From the NCBI GenBank assembly GCA_001007665.1, contig JXQG01000014.1:1-37973 (forward strand): a stretch of DNA of 37,973 bases. Reading direction: 5' to 3'. Below are positions 15,256 to 23,919 of this stretch, piece after piece (positions within the stretch are counted from its first letter, which is position 1; each line of letters opens with the position of its first letter). The notes below the pieces were generated by a model. The model was given only the letters and a program-made list of their open reading frames with translations, was not told the DNA's origin and searched no databases. Position numbers and translations under genes: made by a program. Origin of the DNA: Candidatus Synechococcus spongiarum SP3 (GTDB taxonomy: Bacteria > Cyanobacteriota > Cyanobacteriia > PCC-6307 > Cyanobiaceae).

Positions 15256-17064
15256 TCAGCCATGAAGCTTCAGCACCGCCATAAACGCCTCCTGGGGCAC
15301 CTCCACCTTGCCCATGGCTTTCATGCGTTTTTTCCCCTTGGCTTGTTTCTTGAGCAGTTTCTTCTTGCGGGAAATATCACCGCCATAACATTTGGCCAGC
15401 ACGTCTTTACGCATGGCGGAAATCGATGTGGCAGCGATCACCCGCGAACCAATGGCCGCCTGGATGGGAATTTTGAACTGTTGCCGTGGCACCAACTCTT
15501 TGAGTTTATCCACCAGGGCTCTGCCGATTCCATAGGCTTTATCCCGATGCACAATGGTGGTGAGGGGGTCGGCCCGTTCGCCGTTGATCAAAATATCCAG
15601 CCGCACCAATGGATTCTCGCGATAGCCAATCAACGCGTAGTCCATGGAGGCATATCCCTTGGTGCGGGATTTCAATTGGTCAAAAAAATCATTGACAACT
15701 TCAGCCAAGGGCAATTCATAAATCAGCATGACCCGCTCTTTGGTGATGTATTTCATATCGGTGAATTCACCCCGTCGTTCCTGGCACAGTTCCATCAAGG
15801 CGCCGTTGTAACTGTTGGGGGCATAGATTTCGAGGCGCACATAGGGTTCCTCAAGGGAGAGGCGCTGTTGGGGATCCGGCAGGGTGGCCGGGTTATCCAC
15901 CAGTTGGGTGGCGCCATCCAGACAAATCACGCGATAAACCACCGATGGCGCGGTGACGATCAAATCCAGGCCGTATTCCCGCTCCAGCCGCTCCTGCACC
16001 ACGTCCATGTGGAGCAGACCAAGAAAGCCACAGCGAAAGCCAAAGCCCATGGCGCTGCTGGTTTCCGGTTCATGGTGCAAGGCGGCATCGGACAGCTTGA
16101 GTTTTTCCAAGGCGTCCCGCACATCAGGGTATTGATCCGCTTCCATTGGAAACAACCCGCAGAACACCATGGGTTTGGCTTCGCTATAGCCAGGCAGGGG
16201 ATGGTCCGTGGGGGAGGCCGCTGTGGTGATGGTGTCTCCCACCCGGGCATCGGCCACTGCCTTGATGGAGGCCGCCAGATAGCCCACCTCCCCGGCGTGC
16301 AATTGGTCCACCTGTTGCTGATTGGGGGCCATCACCCCCACTTCATCCAGGGCGTAGCTTTTCCCGGAGGCCATGAGCAGGATGGAATCCTTGGCGCCAA
16401 TGGCGCCAGCCATCACGCGAAAGTACACCACCACGCCCCGGTAGGGGTCATAGTAGGAATCAAAGATGAGGGCGGCCAGTGGCTCCCCAGTGCGCTCGGT
16501 GGGGGCGGGAATGCGCTGGACGATGGCTTGCAGAATCTCCCCAATGCCCAGGCCCGTCTTGGCGGAGCAGGTGATGGCCGTGCTGGCGTCCAACCCGATG
16601 ATCTCCTCGATTTCCGTTTTGACCCGCTCGGGCTCGGCGCCGGGGAGATCCACCTTGTTGAGCACCGGGATAATCTCCAGGTTGTTCTCAAGGGCCAGGT
16701 AGACGTTGGAAAGGGTTTGGGCCTCCACCCCCTGGCTGGCATCCACCACCAGCAAAGCCCCTTCACAGGCCTGCAAGCTGCGGCTCACCTCATAGGAGAA
16801 GTCCACATGGCCAGGCGTGTCAATCAGGTTCAGGCAATAGGCCTGCCCGTCCCCGGTCTGGTGCATCATGCGGGCGGCCTGGAGCTTGATGGTGATGCCC
16901 CGCTCCCGCTCCAGGTCCATGGTGTCCAGGAATTGGTCCTGCATGTCCCGCTGGGCCACGGTGCCCGTGTCTTGCAGCAGCCGGTCCGCCAGGGTGGATT
17001 TGCCGTGGTCGATGTGGGCAATGATGCAGAAGTTGCGGATGTGGGAAGTGGGAACGTCGGTCAT
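15256..17064 (-). CDS. lepA: Elongation factor 4 (LepA), ribosome back-translocase GTPase
   Basis: LepA is a ribosome-binding GTPase related to EF-G. It has G1 [17 protein letters not shown]2 around RERGITI, G3 [11 protein letters not shown] and G4 [13 protein letters not shown]. The LepA C-terminal domain follows, with KITKER-type [32 protein letters not shown] and a basic end with [20 protein letters not shown]. The start at ATG 17064 ([13 protein letters not shown]) gives 602 residues, the family length; an in-frame ATG at 17109 would add 15 unconserved residues. Confidence 0.97.
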   Translation of the reverse strand: MTDVPTSHIRNFCIIAHIDHGKSTLADRLLQDTGTVAQRDMQDQFLDTMDLERERGITIKLQAARMMHQTGDGQAYCLNLIDTPGHVDFSYEVSRSLQACEGALLVVDASQGVEAQTLSNVYLALENNLEIIPVLNKVDLPGAEPERVKTEIEEIIGLDASTAITCSAKTGLGIGEILQAIVQRIPAPTERTGEPLAALIFDSYYDPYRGVVVYFRVMAGAIGAKDSILLMASGKSYALDEVGVMAPNQQQVDQLHAGEVGYLAASIKAVADARVGDTITTAASPTDHPLPGYSEAKPMVFCGLFPMEADQYPDVRDALEKLKLSDAALHHEPETSSAMGFGFRCGFLGLLHMDVVQERLEREYGLDLIVTAPSVVYRVICLDGATQLVDNPATLPDPQQRLSLEEPYVRLEIYAPNSYNGALMELCQERRGEFTDMKYITKERVMLIYELPLAEVVNDFFDQLKSRTKGYASMDYALIGYRENPLVRLDILINGERADPLTTIVHRDKAYGIGRALVDKLKELVPRQQFKIPIQAAIGSRVIAATSISAMRKDVLAKCYGGDISRKKKLLKKQAKGKKRMKAMGKVEVPQEAFMAVLKLHG

Positions 17065-17361
17065 CGGCAACGCCAGCCCGCTGGCCGACTCTGGGTCAAG
17101 GTGGGCCAATGTTAGGCTCAGGACTCATCAAGCGAGGGAGGGAGCCTCCTCGGCAGGGAGGGAGCCCCAACAGACCTTCAACAGGCGGGATGGTCCCCCT
17201 GTTCCAGCTCAGTGAGCATCCGCTGGAGAGCATCCAACCCTTCTTTCCCAGGTCTCGTGGTGGGAGCCGTGTGGATGACCGCAAGGGGCCACGTCACAAC
17301 GGCCCCATTGCCCCCTTGACGACTCCATCTGAAGGGGTGATCGCAAGTCAAGGGCAACGTC
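17065..17361. other. Intergenic region with a short 20-bp-spaced G-rich repeat
   Basis: About 300 bp between lepA (leftward) and the end of cobH. AGGGAGGGAGCC occurs twice (17135-17146 and 17155-17166) at a 20-bp period, right upstream of lepA. No reading frame with recognisable sequence, tRNA or terminator hairpin was found. It may hold the lepA promoter. Confidence 0.4.
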
Positions 17362-17988
17362 TTATTGCGAATTCAGCCAAGACCGGCGCAGCAGGGCGTT
17401 GACCACTGCCGCCGCCAGGCCGGCCCCACCCCGGCTGCCTTCCAGGCGCACGTGGGGCCAGCCGCTGCGGGCCAGGGCTGCCTTGGCCTCCCGCACCCCC
17501 ACAAATCCCACCGGCATCCCCACCACCATCACCGGAGGCGCAAGACGGCCTTCCCTTCCCAAGGCCAGCAAATGGAGCAGGGCCGTGGGGGCGCTGCCAA
17601 TGACCACCACGCTGCAGGGGTGGCGCTGCACAGCGGCGGCCAGGCCCAGGGCGGTGCGGGTCTGGCCAGACGGAGCTGCCTCCGGCGCCCAGGCCAGGCC
17701 GTTGATCACGGGATTGGCAAAGGTGCGCCGGGCCGTGGGGGTCACTGCCGCGGCCGCCATGGCGGTGTCGGTGAGAATGGGCGCTCCACGAGCCAGGGCG
17801 GCCATGGCCTGTTCACAGGCGGCGGCGGGACAGCGTAACGCCGTGGCCAGCCGCCAGTCCCCGCCGCTGTGGATCAGCCGCACCAGCACGTCTTGTTGGA
17901 CACCGTGGAGTCCGGTTGAGGGAAGGCGCTGCCGGATCAGCGCCAGGCTCTCCGTCAAAATCGGGTGATCGATGGGGGATGGTTCCAT
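17362..17988 (-). CDS. cobH: Precorrin-8X methylmutase
   Basis: CobH/CbiC moves the methyl group from C-11 to C-12 of precorrin-8X to give hydrogenobyrinic acid (or cobalt-precorrin-8 to cobyrinate) in cobalamin synthesis. The 208-residue protein has the family landmarks TDTAMAAAAVTPTARR, VVVIGSAPTALLHLL, and MVVGMPVGFVGVREAKAAL followed by RGGAGLAAAVVNALL. Its start ATG overlaps the start of holA on the other strand (shared CATG at 17986-17989), so the promoters of both genes must lie inside the opposite gene. Confidence 0.93.
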   Translation of the reverse strand: MEPSPIDHPILTESLALIRQRLPSTGLHGVQQDVLVRLIHSGGDWRLATALRCPAAACEQAMAALARGAPILTDTAMAAAAVTPTARRTFANPVINGLAWAPEAAPSGQTRTALGLAAAVQRHPCSVVVIGSAPTALLHLLALGREGRLAPPVMVVGMPVGFVGVREAKAALARSGWPHVRLEGSRGGAGLAAAVVNALLRRSWLNSQ

Positions 17989-18967
17989 GCCGGCGCATGT
18001 CTACTGGGGTGATGACACCACGGCGCTGGAGCATGCGGTGACGGCCCTGGCCCAAAAGGTGCTGGATCCCGCCTGGGAAAGCTTCAACCTGCAACGCCTG
18101 GATGGACAGCAAGGGGAGGCGGCAACCCTGGCGTTAACCACCGTGCGCATGGCCCCCTTCGGCAGTGGCGGGCGGTTGGTTCACGTGGCCAACAGCCCCT
18201 TTTGTGACCGCTGCCCGCCGGAACTGCTGGCGGCCCTCACCGCCACCTTGCCCCAGATTCCCTCCAACTGCCACCTGTTGCTCACCTCCGCCAACAAGCC
18301 TGATGGCCGCTTGAAATCCACAAAGCTTCTCCAGAAGGCGGCCACCATACAGTCTTTCCCCCGGCCAGCAGTGTGGGACAGCAGGGGTCAGCGGCAGATG
18401 GTGCAGCGTGCCGCCAAGGCCGCCGGCGTCGCCATGGAGCCCGCGGCAGAAGCGGCGCTGGCGGAAGCTGTGGGCAGCGATAGCGGGCGCTTGGCAGGAG
18501 AACTGGAGAAGCTGGATCTCTACAGCGCCGGCGCCACCGTCACGGCTGCGGCGGTGGCGTCCCTGGTGGGCGCCACCAGCCAAACCAGCTTGCAAGTTGG
18601 CGAGGCCCTGCTCCACAACCACGTTCCCACCGCCCTGCATCTGCTGGACGAACTGCTCCGATCCAACGAACCCGCCCTGCGGATCCAGGCCAGTCTTGTG
18701 AGCCAGGTGCGCGGCTGGCTTTGGGTGGCGCTGATGACGTCCGCCGGAGAGAAGGATGCGCAGACCATCGCCAAGGCCGCCGGTCTCGGGAATCCCAAGC
18801 GGGTCTATGTGTTGCTGCGGCAGGTGCGGGGTTGTCAGCCCCGGCGGCTGCAACAGCTTTTGGCGGCACTGCTGGAGTTGGAATGGGCCCTCAAGCGGGG
18901 CACACCACCCCACCAGGCTTTTCGGGAGCACCTGCTGCCCTTGGCCCAGGCCCGCCAGGGCGGATAA
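17987..18967 (+). CDS. holA: DNA polymerase III delta subunit
   Basis: HolA is the clamp-loader subunit that opens the beta sliding clamp. The 326-residue protein has the expected layout: an N-terminal AAA-like region beginning VYWGDDTTALEHAV without an active Walker A, a middle with GRLAGELEKLDLYS, the family's LLDELLRSNEPALRIQASL, and a C-terminal collar domain ending LLALLELEWALKRGTPPHQ, then [17 protein letters not shown] 17987 was chosen because the MPAHVYWGDD start is typical. The last about 47 bp (from 18921) belong to a segment that is repeated 2009 bp downstream in front of lysC. Confidence 0.9.
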   Translation: MPAHVYWGDDTTALEHAVTALAQKVLDPAWESFNLQRLDGQQGEAATLALTTVRMAPFGSGGRLVHVANSPFCDRCPPELLAALTATLPQIPSNCHLLLTSANKPDGRLKSTKLLQKAATIQSFPRPAVWDSRGQRQMVQRAAKAAGVAMEPAAEAALAEAVGSDSGRLAGELEKLDLYSAGATVTAAAVASLVGATSQTSLQVGEALLHNHVPTALHLLDELLRSNEPALRIQASLVSQVRGWLWVALMTSAGEKDAQTIAKAAGLGNPKRVYVLLRQVRGCQPRRLQQLLAALLELEWALKRGTPPHQAFREHLLPLAQARQGG

Positions 18968-19004
18968 TCACCCCATCCCTCCTGGCGGCCATGGCACCCC
19001 TGGT
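18921..19004 (+). repeat. Direct repeat copy A: holA 3' end plus lysC-like start
   Basis: An 84-bp segment covering the last 15 codons of holA, the stop, GGATAATCACCCCATCCCTC and a lysC-like ATGGC. It is about 93 percent identical to 20930-21013, with only scattered mismatches in the first 75 bases. Its lysC-like end dies after about 14 bases, so this copy keeps the real holA end but a dead lysC start. Confidence 0.85.
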
Positions 19005-19147
19005 AACCTGTGGCTACACTGGAGTCAACCCGGCGCCCCAGGCTGCAACTAAGTTGATGGTGTTCTCTGGTAGGTTGGGTAGCAGGATGATCGCAGCCGC
19101 GGCCATCGCTGGACCATGGTAAAAACAAGCTGACCAGGAGTATCACT

Positions 19148-20164
19148 GTGCTGAATCAAATCGAATTGACAAATTTCGGGCCACTTGGCCAGATGAAATG
19201 GGATAATCTTGGTCCCATCAACCTGATCATCGGCGGCAACGGAGCCGGCAAGACGTTCCTGATGAAAGCCTGCTACTGCGCCATGCGGACACTGGAAGCA
19301 TACAAGCGGGGTAACGACACAAAAACCGCCACGGAGATTCTCGCCGAAAAGCTCAAATGGACGTTCCAAACAGGCAAGATTGGTGATCTGGTGAGCAAGG
19401 GTGCCGAAAGCCCACTGTCATCCAGAATACAACTTGATGGAAACGACTTCCAGTACAGTTTTGGCAAGGACACGACCAAGGTAATTCACTCACTCGAAAA
19501 TCACGTGCCGCCACGGGACAGCAATTCCATCTTCTTGCCCGCGAAGGAAGTACTGTCATTGCATCAAGTCATTTTTAATTCTCGCGATCAGTACTGGCTC
19601 TTTGGTTTTGATGACACCTACTACGATCTTGCCAAAGCATTGATGACCCCCACCACTCAGGGCAGGCTGCTTCCCGAGCTTAAGAGGTCCCGAGATAAAT
19701 TGGAGGATTTGCTGGGTGGCAAGGTAGACCAGGATAACAAAACCGGTCATTGGCAGTTCAAGAAAGGGAATCAGAAATTCCCTATCGGAATGACCGCCGA
19801 AGGCATCAAGAAGATAGCAATGCTTGATCGCTTAATCGGGAATCGGTACATCGGTAAAAAATCAATTGTATTTGTTGACGAACCGGAGTCGGCTCTGCAC
19901 CCCTCGACAATCTCGGAATTTATGGACATCATTGTCCAGCTTGCCAGACGCGACATCCAGTTTTTTCTGGCCAGCCATTCCTATTTTGTCGTGAAGAAGC
20001 TGTATCTGATTGCTCAAGAGAAGAATATGCCCATTCCGATCGTCCTGGTGAATAAAGAAAATGAGTGCATCTACACAGACCTCCTGCAGGGGATGCCAGA
20101 CAACACCATCATTGATGAGTCGATTAATCCGTATAAGCAGAAAGTTAAACTGGCACTCGGATGA
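19148..20164 (+). CDS. AAA/OLD-like ATPase, first gene of an inserted two-gene cassette
   Basis: GTG 19148 is preceded by AGGAG seven bases away. The 338-residue protein begins MLNQIELTNFGPLGQMKWDN and has Walker A GGNGAGKT (residues 29-36), a possible ABC-type signature near TAEGIKKIA, Walker B SIVFVDEPESALHP (239-252) and a His switch in LASHSYFVV (His277). This is the SMC/Rad50-like AAA_15/AAA_21 class found in defence ATPases (OLD, AriA, PtuA). It lacks a C-terminal TOPRIM domain, so it would need a partner, and the next gene overlaps it by 4 bp (ATGA). A/T-rich codons set it apart from holA and lysC. Role in phage defence is inference from the class and context. Confidence 0.85.
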   Translation: MLNQIELTNFGPLGQMKWDNLGPINLIIGGNGAGKTFLMKACYCAMRTLEAYKRGNDTKTATEILAEKLKWTFQTGKIGDLVSKGAESPLSSRIQLDGNDFQYSFGKDTTKVIHSLENHVPPRDSNSIFLPAKEVLSLHQVIFNSRDQYWLFGFDDTYYDLAKALMTPTTQGRLLPELKRSRDKLEDLLGGKVDQDNKTGHWQFKKGNQKFPIGMTAEGIKKIAMLDRLIGNRYIGKKSIVFVDEPESALHPSTISEFMDIIVQLARRDIQFFLASHSYFVVKKLYLIAQEKNMPIPIVLVNKENECIYTDLLQGMPDNTIIDESINPYKQKVKLALG

Positions 20165-20697
20165 GCACACAACTAATCACTATCACTGAATCAGGCATGT
20201 GCTTCGGCCCGTTTGAGAGGAGTCGATGCTTTCATATCGAGAAAAGCAAGGTCTATGGGACCATTCGGAACTATGGTGTAAAGATGGTAGAGTTTTTGTT
20301 GTTGCGTACCAATGACAACACCATAAGCAACAAAATCCTCGAAATCTGGATTGTTGAGGCCAAATCAACTCCGCCTCGTGACGATAACGAAATCGGCGCT
20401 ATTAGAGACAAGTTAATCAATGCACTCTCTCTAGGATTGGCCTCTGCCTTGGAAAGACACCCGCAATTCAAATCGGAATTACCCAGTGCATTCACGGAGA
20501 TCAGTCTGTCCCAGGTTCAGGTAAAGTTCGCATTGGTGATGAGGGATCATCCGGAATCGGACTTGGAGCAACTCGAGGAAACCCTGGAGAAAGAATTGCG
20601 ACCAACCATCAGGACCTGGGATTTTGGTCCCAATTCAGTTGCCGTACTTAACGAAGCGCTGGCACGCGAAAACGGCTTGATAGATGCTACGCCGTGA
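20161..20697 (+). CDS. Uncharacterised partner protein with E-A-K motif (putative PD-(D/E)XK nuclease-like)
   Basis: The 178-residue protein starts at ATG 20161, overlapping the ATPase stop as ATGA, so translation is coupled. I do not recognise its family. It has FGPFERSRCFHIEKSK near the N-terminus, then GVKMVEFLLLRTND (Glu44, Asp52) and a strand ending EIWIVEAKSTPP (Glu66, Lys68). A strand closing in E-x-K after an upstream acidic residue is the pattern of PD-(D/E)XK nucleases; this is a pattern-level call. The C-terminal half has VKFALVMRDHPESDLEQLEE and DFGPNSVAVLNEALARENG. No TOPRIM, HNH or transmembrane segment is seen. It may be the effector of the ATPase. Confidence 0.7.
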   Translation: MSTQLITITESGMCFGPFERSRCFHIEKSKVYGTIRNYGVKMVEFLLLRTNDNTISNKILEIWIVEAKSTPPRDDNEIGAIRDKLINALSLGLASALERHPQFKSELPSAFTEISLSQVQVKFALVMRDHPESDLEQLEETLEKELRPTIRTWDFGPNSVAVLNEALARENGLIDATP

Positions 20698-20929
20698 GGT
20701 GGCGTATGGGGAGTGTACGACTGTCTTCTCATAACGTTTCGGGATCCAGGCGACAGCAGCAGCCATTGCCATGGGTAAATCGAAGCCACGGCTTGCCATT
20801 GACATAAAGGATAGGGGCATGGGCAAGGCCAGGAGTTGCTTGGGGTGCCCCGGCTGGGTTGAGGGATGCCGGTTGCACCGATTTTGGCCCAAGGCTGTGC
20901 TTGCCAACTGGTCCGCTCTGGCGATCCGT
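20698..20929. other. Tail of the inserted cassette, no gene recognised
   Basis: This 232-bp stretch between the partner gene and repeat copy B contains no convincing gene and no integrase or transposase remnant. A GC-rich part at 20826-20870 loosely resembles the reverse complement of 19024-19058 on the other side of the cassette, which might be imperfect ends; the match is weak. Confidence 0.4.
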
Positions 20930-21013
20930 TTCGGGAGCGCCTGCTGCCCTTGGCCCAGGCCCGCCAGGGCGGATAATCACCCCATCCCTCCCGGCGGCCA
21001 TGGCGCTTCTGGT
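20930..21013 (+). repeat. Direct repeat copy B: holA-like end plus the real lysC start
   Basis: This copy matches 18921-19004 at an offset of 2009 bp, including a holA-like tail encoding [14 protein letters not shown]-type residues, the stop region and the ATG of lysC. Here the lysC frame continues normally, so this copy is the intact junction for lysC while copy A is the intact junction for holA. Confidence 0.85.
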
Positions 21014-22778
21014 GCAAAAATTTGGTGGCAGCTCCGTTGGCTCTCTCGATCGCATCAAGGCTGTTGCCCGGCGGGTTCGCAACACACGCCTTGCCGGAGA
21101 CGACGTGGTGGTGGTGGTGTCCGCCATGGGAAAAACCACCGACGAACTCACCCGGTTGGCGTGTTCCATCAGCCATCATCCGCCGCAACGGGAGCTGGAC
21201 ATGCTGCTGGCCAGTGGGGAGCAGGTGAGCATTGCTCTGCTCAGCATGGCCCTGCAGGAGTTGGGGGTGGCGGCAGTGTCCATGACGGGCCAGCAGGTGG
21301 GGATTGTCACGGAAGCGGCCCACGGTCGGGCCCGCATTCTGAACATCCACACCGAGCGGGTGCGTGCCCACCTGGCGGAGGGCGCCGTGGTGGTGGTGGC
21401 TGGTTTTCAGGGCGCCGCCACCAGCGCCAACGGCAACCTGGAGATCACCACCTTGGGGCGGGGCGGCTCGGACACCTCCGCCGTGGCCTTGGCGGCGGCC
21501 CTGGGGGCCCAGTGCTGTGAGATCTACACCGACGTGGAAGGGGTGCTCACCACCGACCCCCGCATTGTGCCCAGCGCCCAGTTGCTGGAGCGCATCAGTT
21601 GTGACGAGATGCTGGAGCTGGCCAGCCTGGGGGCGGCGGTGCTCCACCCCCGGGCCGTGGAAATTGCCCGCAATTACGGTCTTCCCCTGGTGGTGCGCTC
21701 CAGTTGGAGTGACCATCCGGGCACCTGCCTCACCAGCAACCGACGCCAGCGGGTGGCGGGAGTGGCGCTGGAGTTGGGCAAACCCGTGGATGCCCTGGAG
21801 CTGGTGCGCCACCAGGGGCTCATTGCCCTCTCCCATGTGCCGGATCGCCCTGGCGTGGCGGCCCAACTGTCCGAGGCGCTGTCCGAGGCTGGCATCAACG
21901 TGGACCTGATTGTGCAATCCCTCCATGAGGGAGCCAGCAACGACATGGCCTTCACCCTGGAGCGGAGGGATTTGCAACGGGCCCAGGCTGTGGTCAGCGC
22001 CCTGAGCGGCCATCTGGGGGGTCCCCAACCCTTCGTCGTCGCCGCTTATCCCGAACTGGCCAAGCTGAGTCTGGTGGGCGCTGGGATCACCGGCCGCCCT
22101 GATGTTGCCGCCAGCATGTTTGCCACGCTGGGGCAGGCCGGCATCAGCCTGCGGATGATCGCCACCAGTGAGGTGAAAGTGAGCTGTGTGATTGCGGACA
22201 GCGACGCTGCCCAGGCGCTGGATTTGCTCCGGGAGCGGTTTGCGTTGACGCCGTCTCAGGTGCATCTGGAGGCCATCCCCTGTGAAGACAGCACCCCGGC
22301 TGTGCGGGGCGTGGCCCTGGATTGCGGGCAGGCCCAGGCGTCCATCCATGGGGTGCCGGACTGGCCGGGGGCGGCGGCGGCGGTCTGCCGCGCCATGGGC
22401 GACGGCAACGTCTGCCTGGACACCATCGTGCAATCGGAGCGCACCCGCCAAACGCCCCTGGGCAACGCCAGAGACCTGGCCTTCACCTTGCCCCGCCAGG
22501 ACTTGGAGCAGGCCCGCCAAGCCCTGGATCCGTTGCTCCGGCAATGGCCGGGTGCAAAGCTGATTCCGGGGGGACCCATTGCCCGGGTCAGTGCCGTGGG
22601 GGCGGGCATGCCCTGTACCGCTGGCACCGCTGGCCGCATGTTCCGCGCCTTGGCGGATGCGGGCATCAACATCGCCATGATTGCCACCAGCGAGATCCGC
22701 ATCAGCTGTGTGGTGGCTCAGGAGGACGGGGAAGCTGCCCTGCGGGCGGTCCACCACGGCTTCAGCCTGGCAGGCTGA
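21000..22778 (+). CDS. lysC: Aspartate kinase with four ACT domains
   Basis: LysC phosphorylates aspartate, the first step to lysine, threonine, methionine and diaminopimelate. The catalytic domain starts [19 protein letters not shown] (the KFGGSSV signature) and includes [20 protein letters not shown] and [14 protein letters not shown]. Four ACT domains follow, the first two opening near [20 protein letters not shown] and [20 protein letters not shown], the third near [17 protein letters not shown] and the fourth near [20 protein letters not shown]. Four ACT domains in one chain are typical of cyanobacterial LysC and imply feedback control by lysine and/or threonine. The length is 592 residues. 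The ATG lies inside repeat copy B. Confidence 0.96.
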   Translation: MALLVQKFGGSSVGSLDRIKAVARRVRNTRLAGDDVVVVVSAMGKTTDELTRLACSISHHPPQRELDMLLASGEQVSIALLSMALQELGVAAVSMTGQQVGIVTEAAHGRARILNIHTERVRAHLAEGAVVVVAGFQGAATSANGNLEITTLGRGGSDTSAVALAAALGAQCCEIYTDVEGVLTTDPRIVPSAQLLERISCDEMLELASLGAAVLHPRAVEIARNYGLPLVVRSSWSDHPGTCLTSNRRQRVAGVALELGKPVDALELVRHQGLIALSHVPDRPGVAAQLSEALSEAGINVDLIVQSLHEGASNDMAFTLERRDLQRAQAVVSALSGHLGGPQPFVVAAYPELAKLSLVGAGITGRPDVAASMFATLGQAGISLRMIATSEVKVSCVIADSDAAQALDLLRERFALTPSQVHLEAIPCEDSTPAVRGVALDCGQAQASIHGVPDWPGAAAAVCRAMGDGNVCLDTIVQSERTRQTPLGNARDLAFTLPRQDLEQARQALDPLLRQWPGAKLIPGGPIARVSAVGAGMPCTAGTAGRMFRALADAGINIAMIATSEIRISCVVAQEDGEAALRAVHHGFSLAG

Positions 22779-22795
22779 GGAGCACTGTCCATGAG

Positions 22796-22807
22796 CCGTT
22801 ATAACGG
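22796..22807. promoter_or_regulatory. Perfect 12-bp palindrome before the Tat-signal gene
   Basis: CCGTTATAACGG is its own reverse complement and ends one base before the GTG of the next gene. It could be an operator or only part of the translation start region; nothing else supports a regulator here. Confidence 0.25.
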
Positions 22808-23908
22808 GTGCAGAAATGTGGTCCTGGATTGGCCCAGTCCCTGACACGGCGGCAGCTGCTCACCACCATCGGGGTGGGGGTGGGAGCCACGGCAGCCCTG
22901 CGGCTGTGGCGCACCCGGGCGTTGGGTCAGCGGAAGGGGCAGCGGCTGCTCTATGTGAAGAATCAGGGCCCCAAGGCCTGGCTCCAACAGCTCCCCCAAC
23001 CCTGGACAGCGCAGTCGCGCGCCAGCATGGAGCATCTGGCGGCGGACCTTCAGGTCGAGGCCGTTGATCTGGCCATGGTGGGGGAGGCCTGGCTCCCCCG
23101 TCTGCAACCCCAGCTTCAGCCCTTTGGCCTCCCGGATCTCGTTCAGCCCCTGCTGAACGCCGCACGGGATCCCGCAGTGCTGGGTGGCGGCGTGACCGCT
23201 GCCCCCGTGGCGTTTCCCTGGGCGTTTGGCAGTTGGGTGATGGTCTTTCGGAACCGACCGGCCTGGGCAGAGCGGAGCCGACGGGAGGGCTGGTCCCTTC
23301 TGGCCGCGGCGGAGTTGCAGGATGCCTGGATCCTGCCGGCCAGTCCCCGGGTGGTGACGGCCTTGGCGCTACAGAGCCTGGGGCGATCCCCCAACACCAC
23401 GAACCTCTCTCTTGTGCCCGATTTGACGGCGCGCCTGGCCACCGTGGTGCGCCGGGCACGGGCGTTTGACAGTCGCCATGCCCTCACCCGCCTGGTGAAT
23501 GGCCACGGATCTGCTGCGGTGGCGCCCTCCTGGACCGTGATTCCCCACCTGCTTCGTGATCAGCGGCTGGTGGCCGTGCGGCCCACCGATCAACCCCCTC
23601 TCCTCAGTTGGCAGGTGCTGGTGCGTCCCCGCCGGGCCGGGCCCGTCCCCAGGCCGTGGGTACAGGCCGGCACAAAGGGGGTGATCCTCAATGACCTTCT
23701 CCAGGCTGGCTTCTGCCCACCCCTGCCCATGAAAGCCCTCCAACCCCAGCTGGCCCGGCAACCTGCCGCCACCCTGCTTCACCCTGGGGACGAGGCCATG
23801 GCACAGGCAGAAACCCTGCAACCCTTGACCCCAGAGCACCAGGGGCAGGTCCAACAGGTCTGGGATGAGGCCATGGGGGAGCGCCTCCACGCCACCGGGG
23901 CAGCTTGA
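22808..23908 (+). CDS. Tat-signal exported protein, possible solute-binding protein
   Basis: The N-terminus QSLTRRQLLTTIGVGVGATA is a twin-arginine signal (RR in TRRQLL, then a hydrophobic stretch), so the protein is exported folded. The mature part (about 330 residues) has FPWAFGSWVMVFRNRPAWAE, LLAAAELQDAWILPASPRVV and GHGSAAVAPSWTVIPHLLRD, which suggest the two-lobe fold of PotD-like binding proteins, but conservation is low and I cannot name a ligand. Start is GTG 22808 or TTG 22829. It lies 30 bp after lysC in the same direction, with the palindrome CCGTTATAACGG (22796-22807) directly in front. Confidence 0.6.
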   Translation: MQKCGPGLAQSLTRRQLLTTIGVGVGATAALRLWRTRALGQRKGQRLLYVKNQGPKAWLQQLPQPWTAQSRASMEHLAADLQVEAVDLAMVGEAWLPRLQPQLQPFGLPDLVQPLLNAARDPAVLGGGVTAAPVAFPWAFGSWVMVFRNRPAWAERSRREGWSLLAAAELQDAWILPASPRVVTALALQSLGRSPNTTNLSLVPDLTARLATVVRRARAFDSRHALTRLVNGHGSAAVAPSWTVIPHLLRDQRLVAVRPTDQPPLLSWQVLVRPRRAGPVPRPWVQAGTKGVILNDLLQAGFCPPLPMKALQPQLARQPAATLLHPGDEAMAQAETLQPLTPEHQGQVQQVWDEAMGERLHATGAA

Positions 23909-23919
23909 CCAACCCACCG

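Noticed and set aside
15262-17115. 617-residue plus-strand frame opposite lepA
   Set aside because: It mirrors lepA exactly on the other strand, has His/Gly/Gln-rich composition without any domain, and arises from GC-rich codon use.
19024-20870. Inverted-repeat-like ends of the ATPase cassette
   Set aside because: The match between 19024-19058 and 20826-20870 is imperfect with gaps; not enough to call element ends.
20547-22847. 766-residue minus-strand frame across lysC
   Set aside because: Shadow of lysC and the repeat; composition is Gly/His/Gln-rich with no domain.
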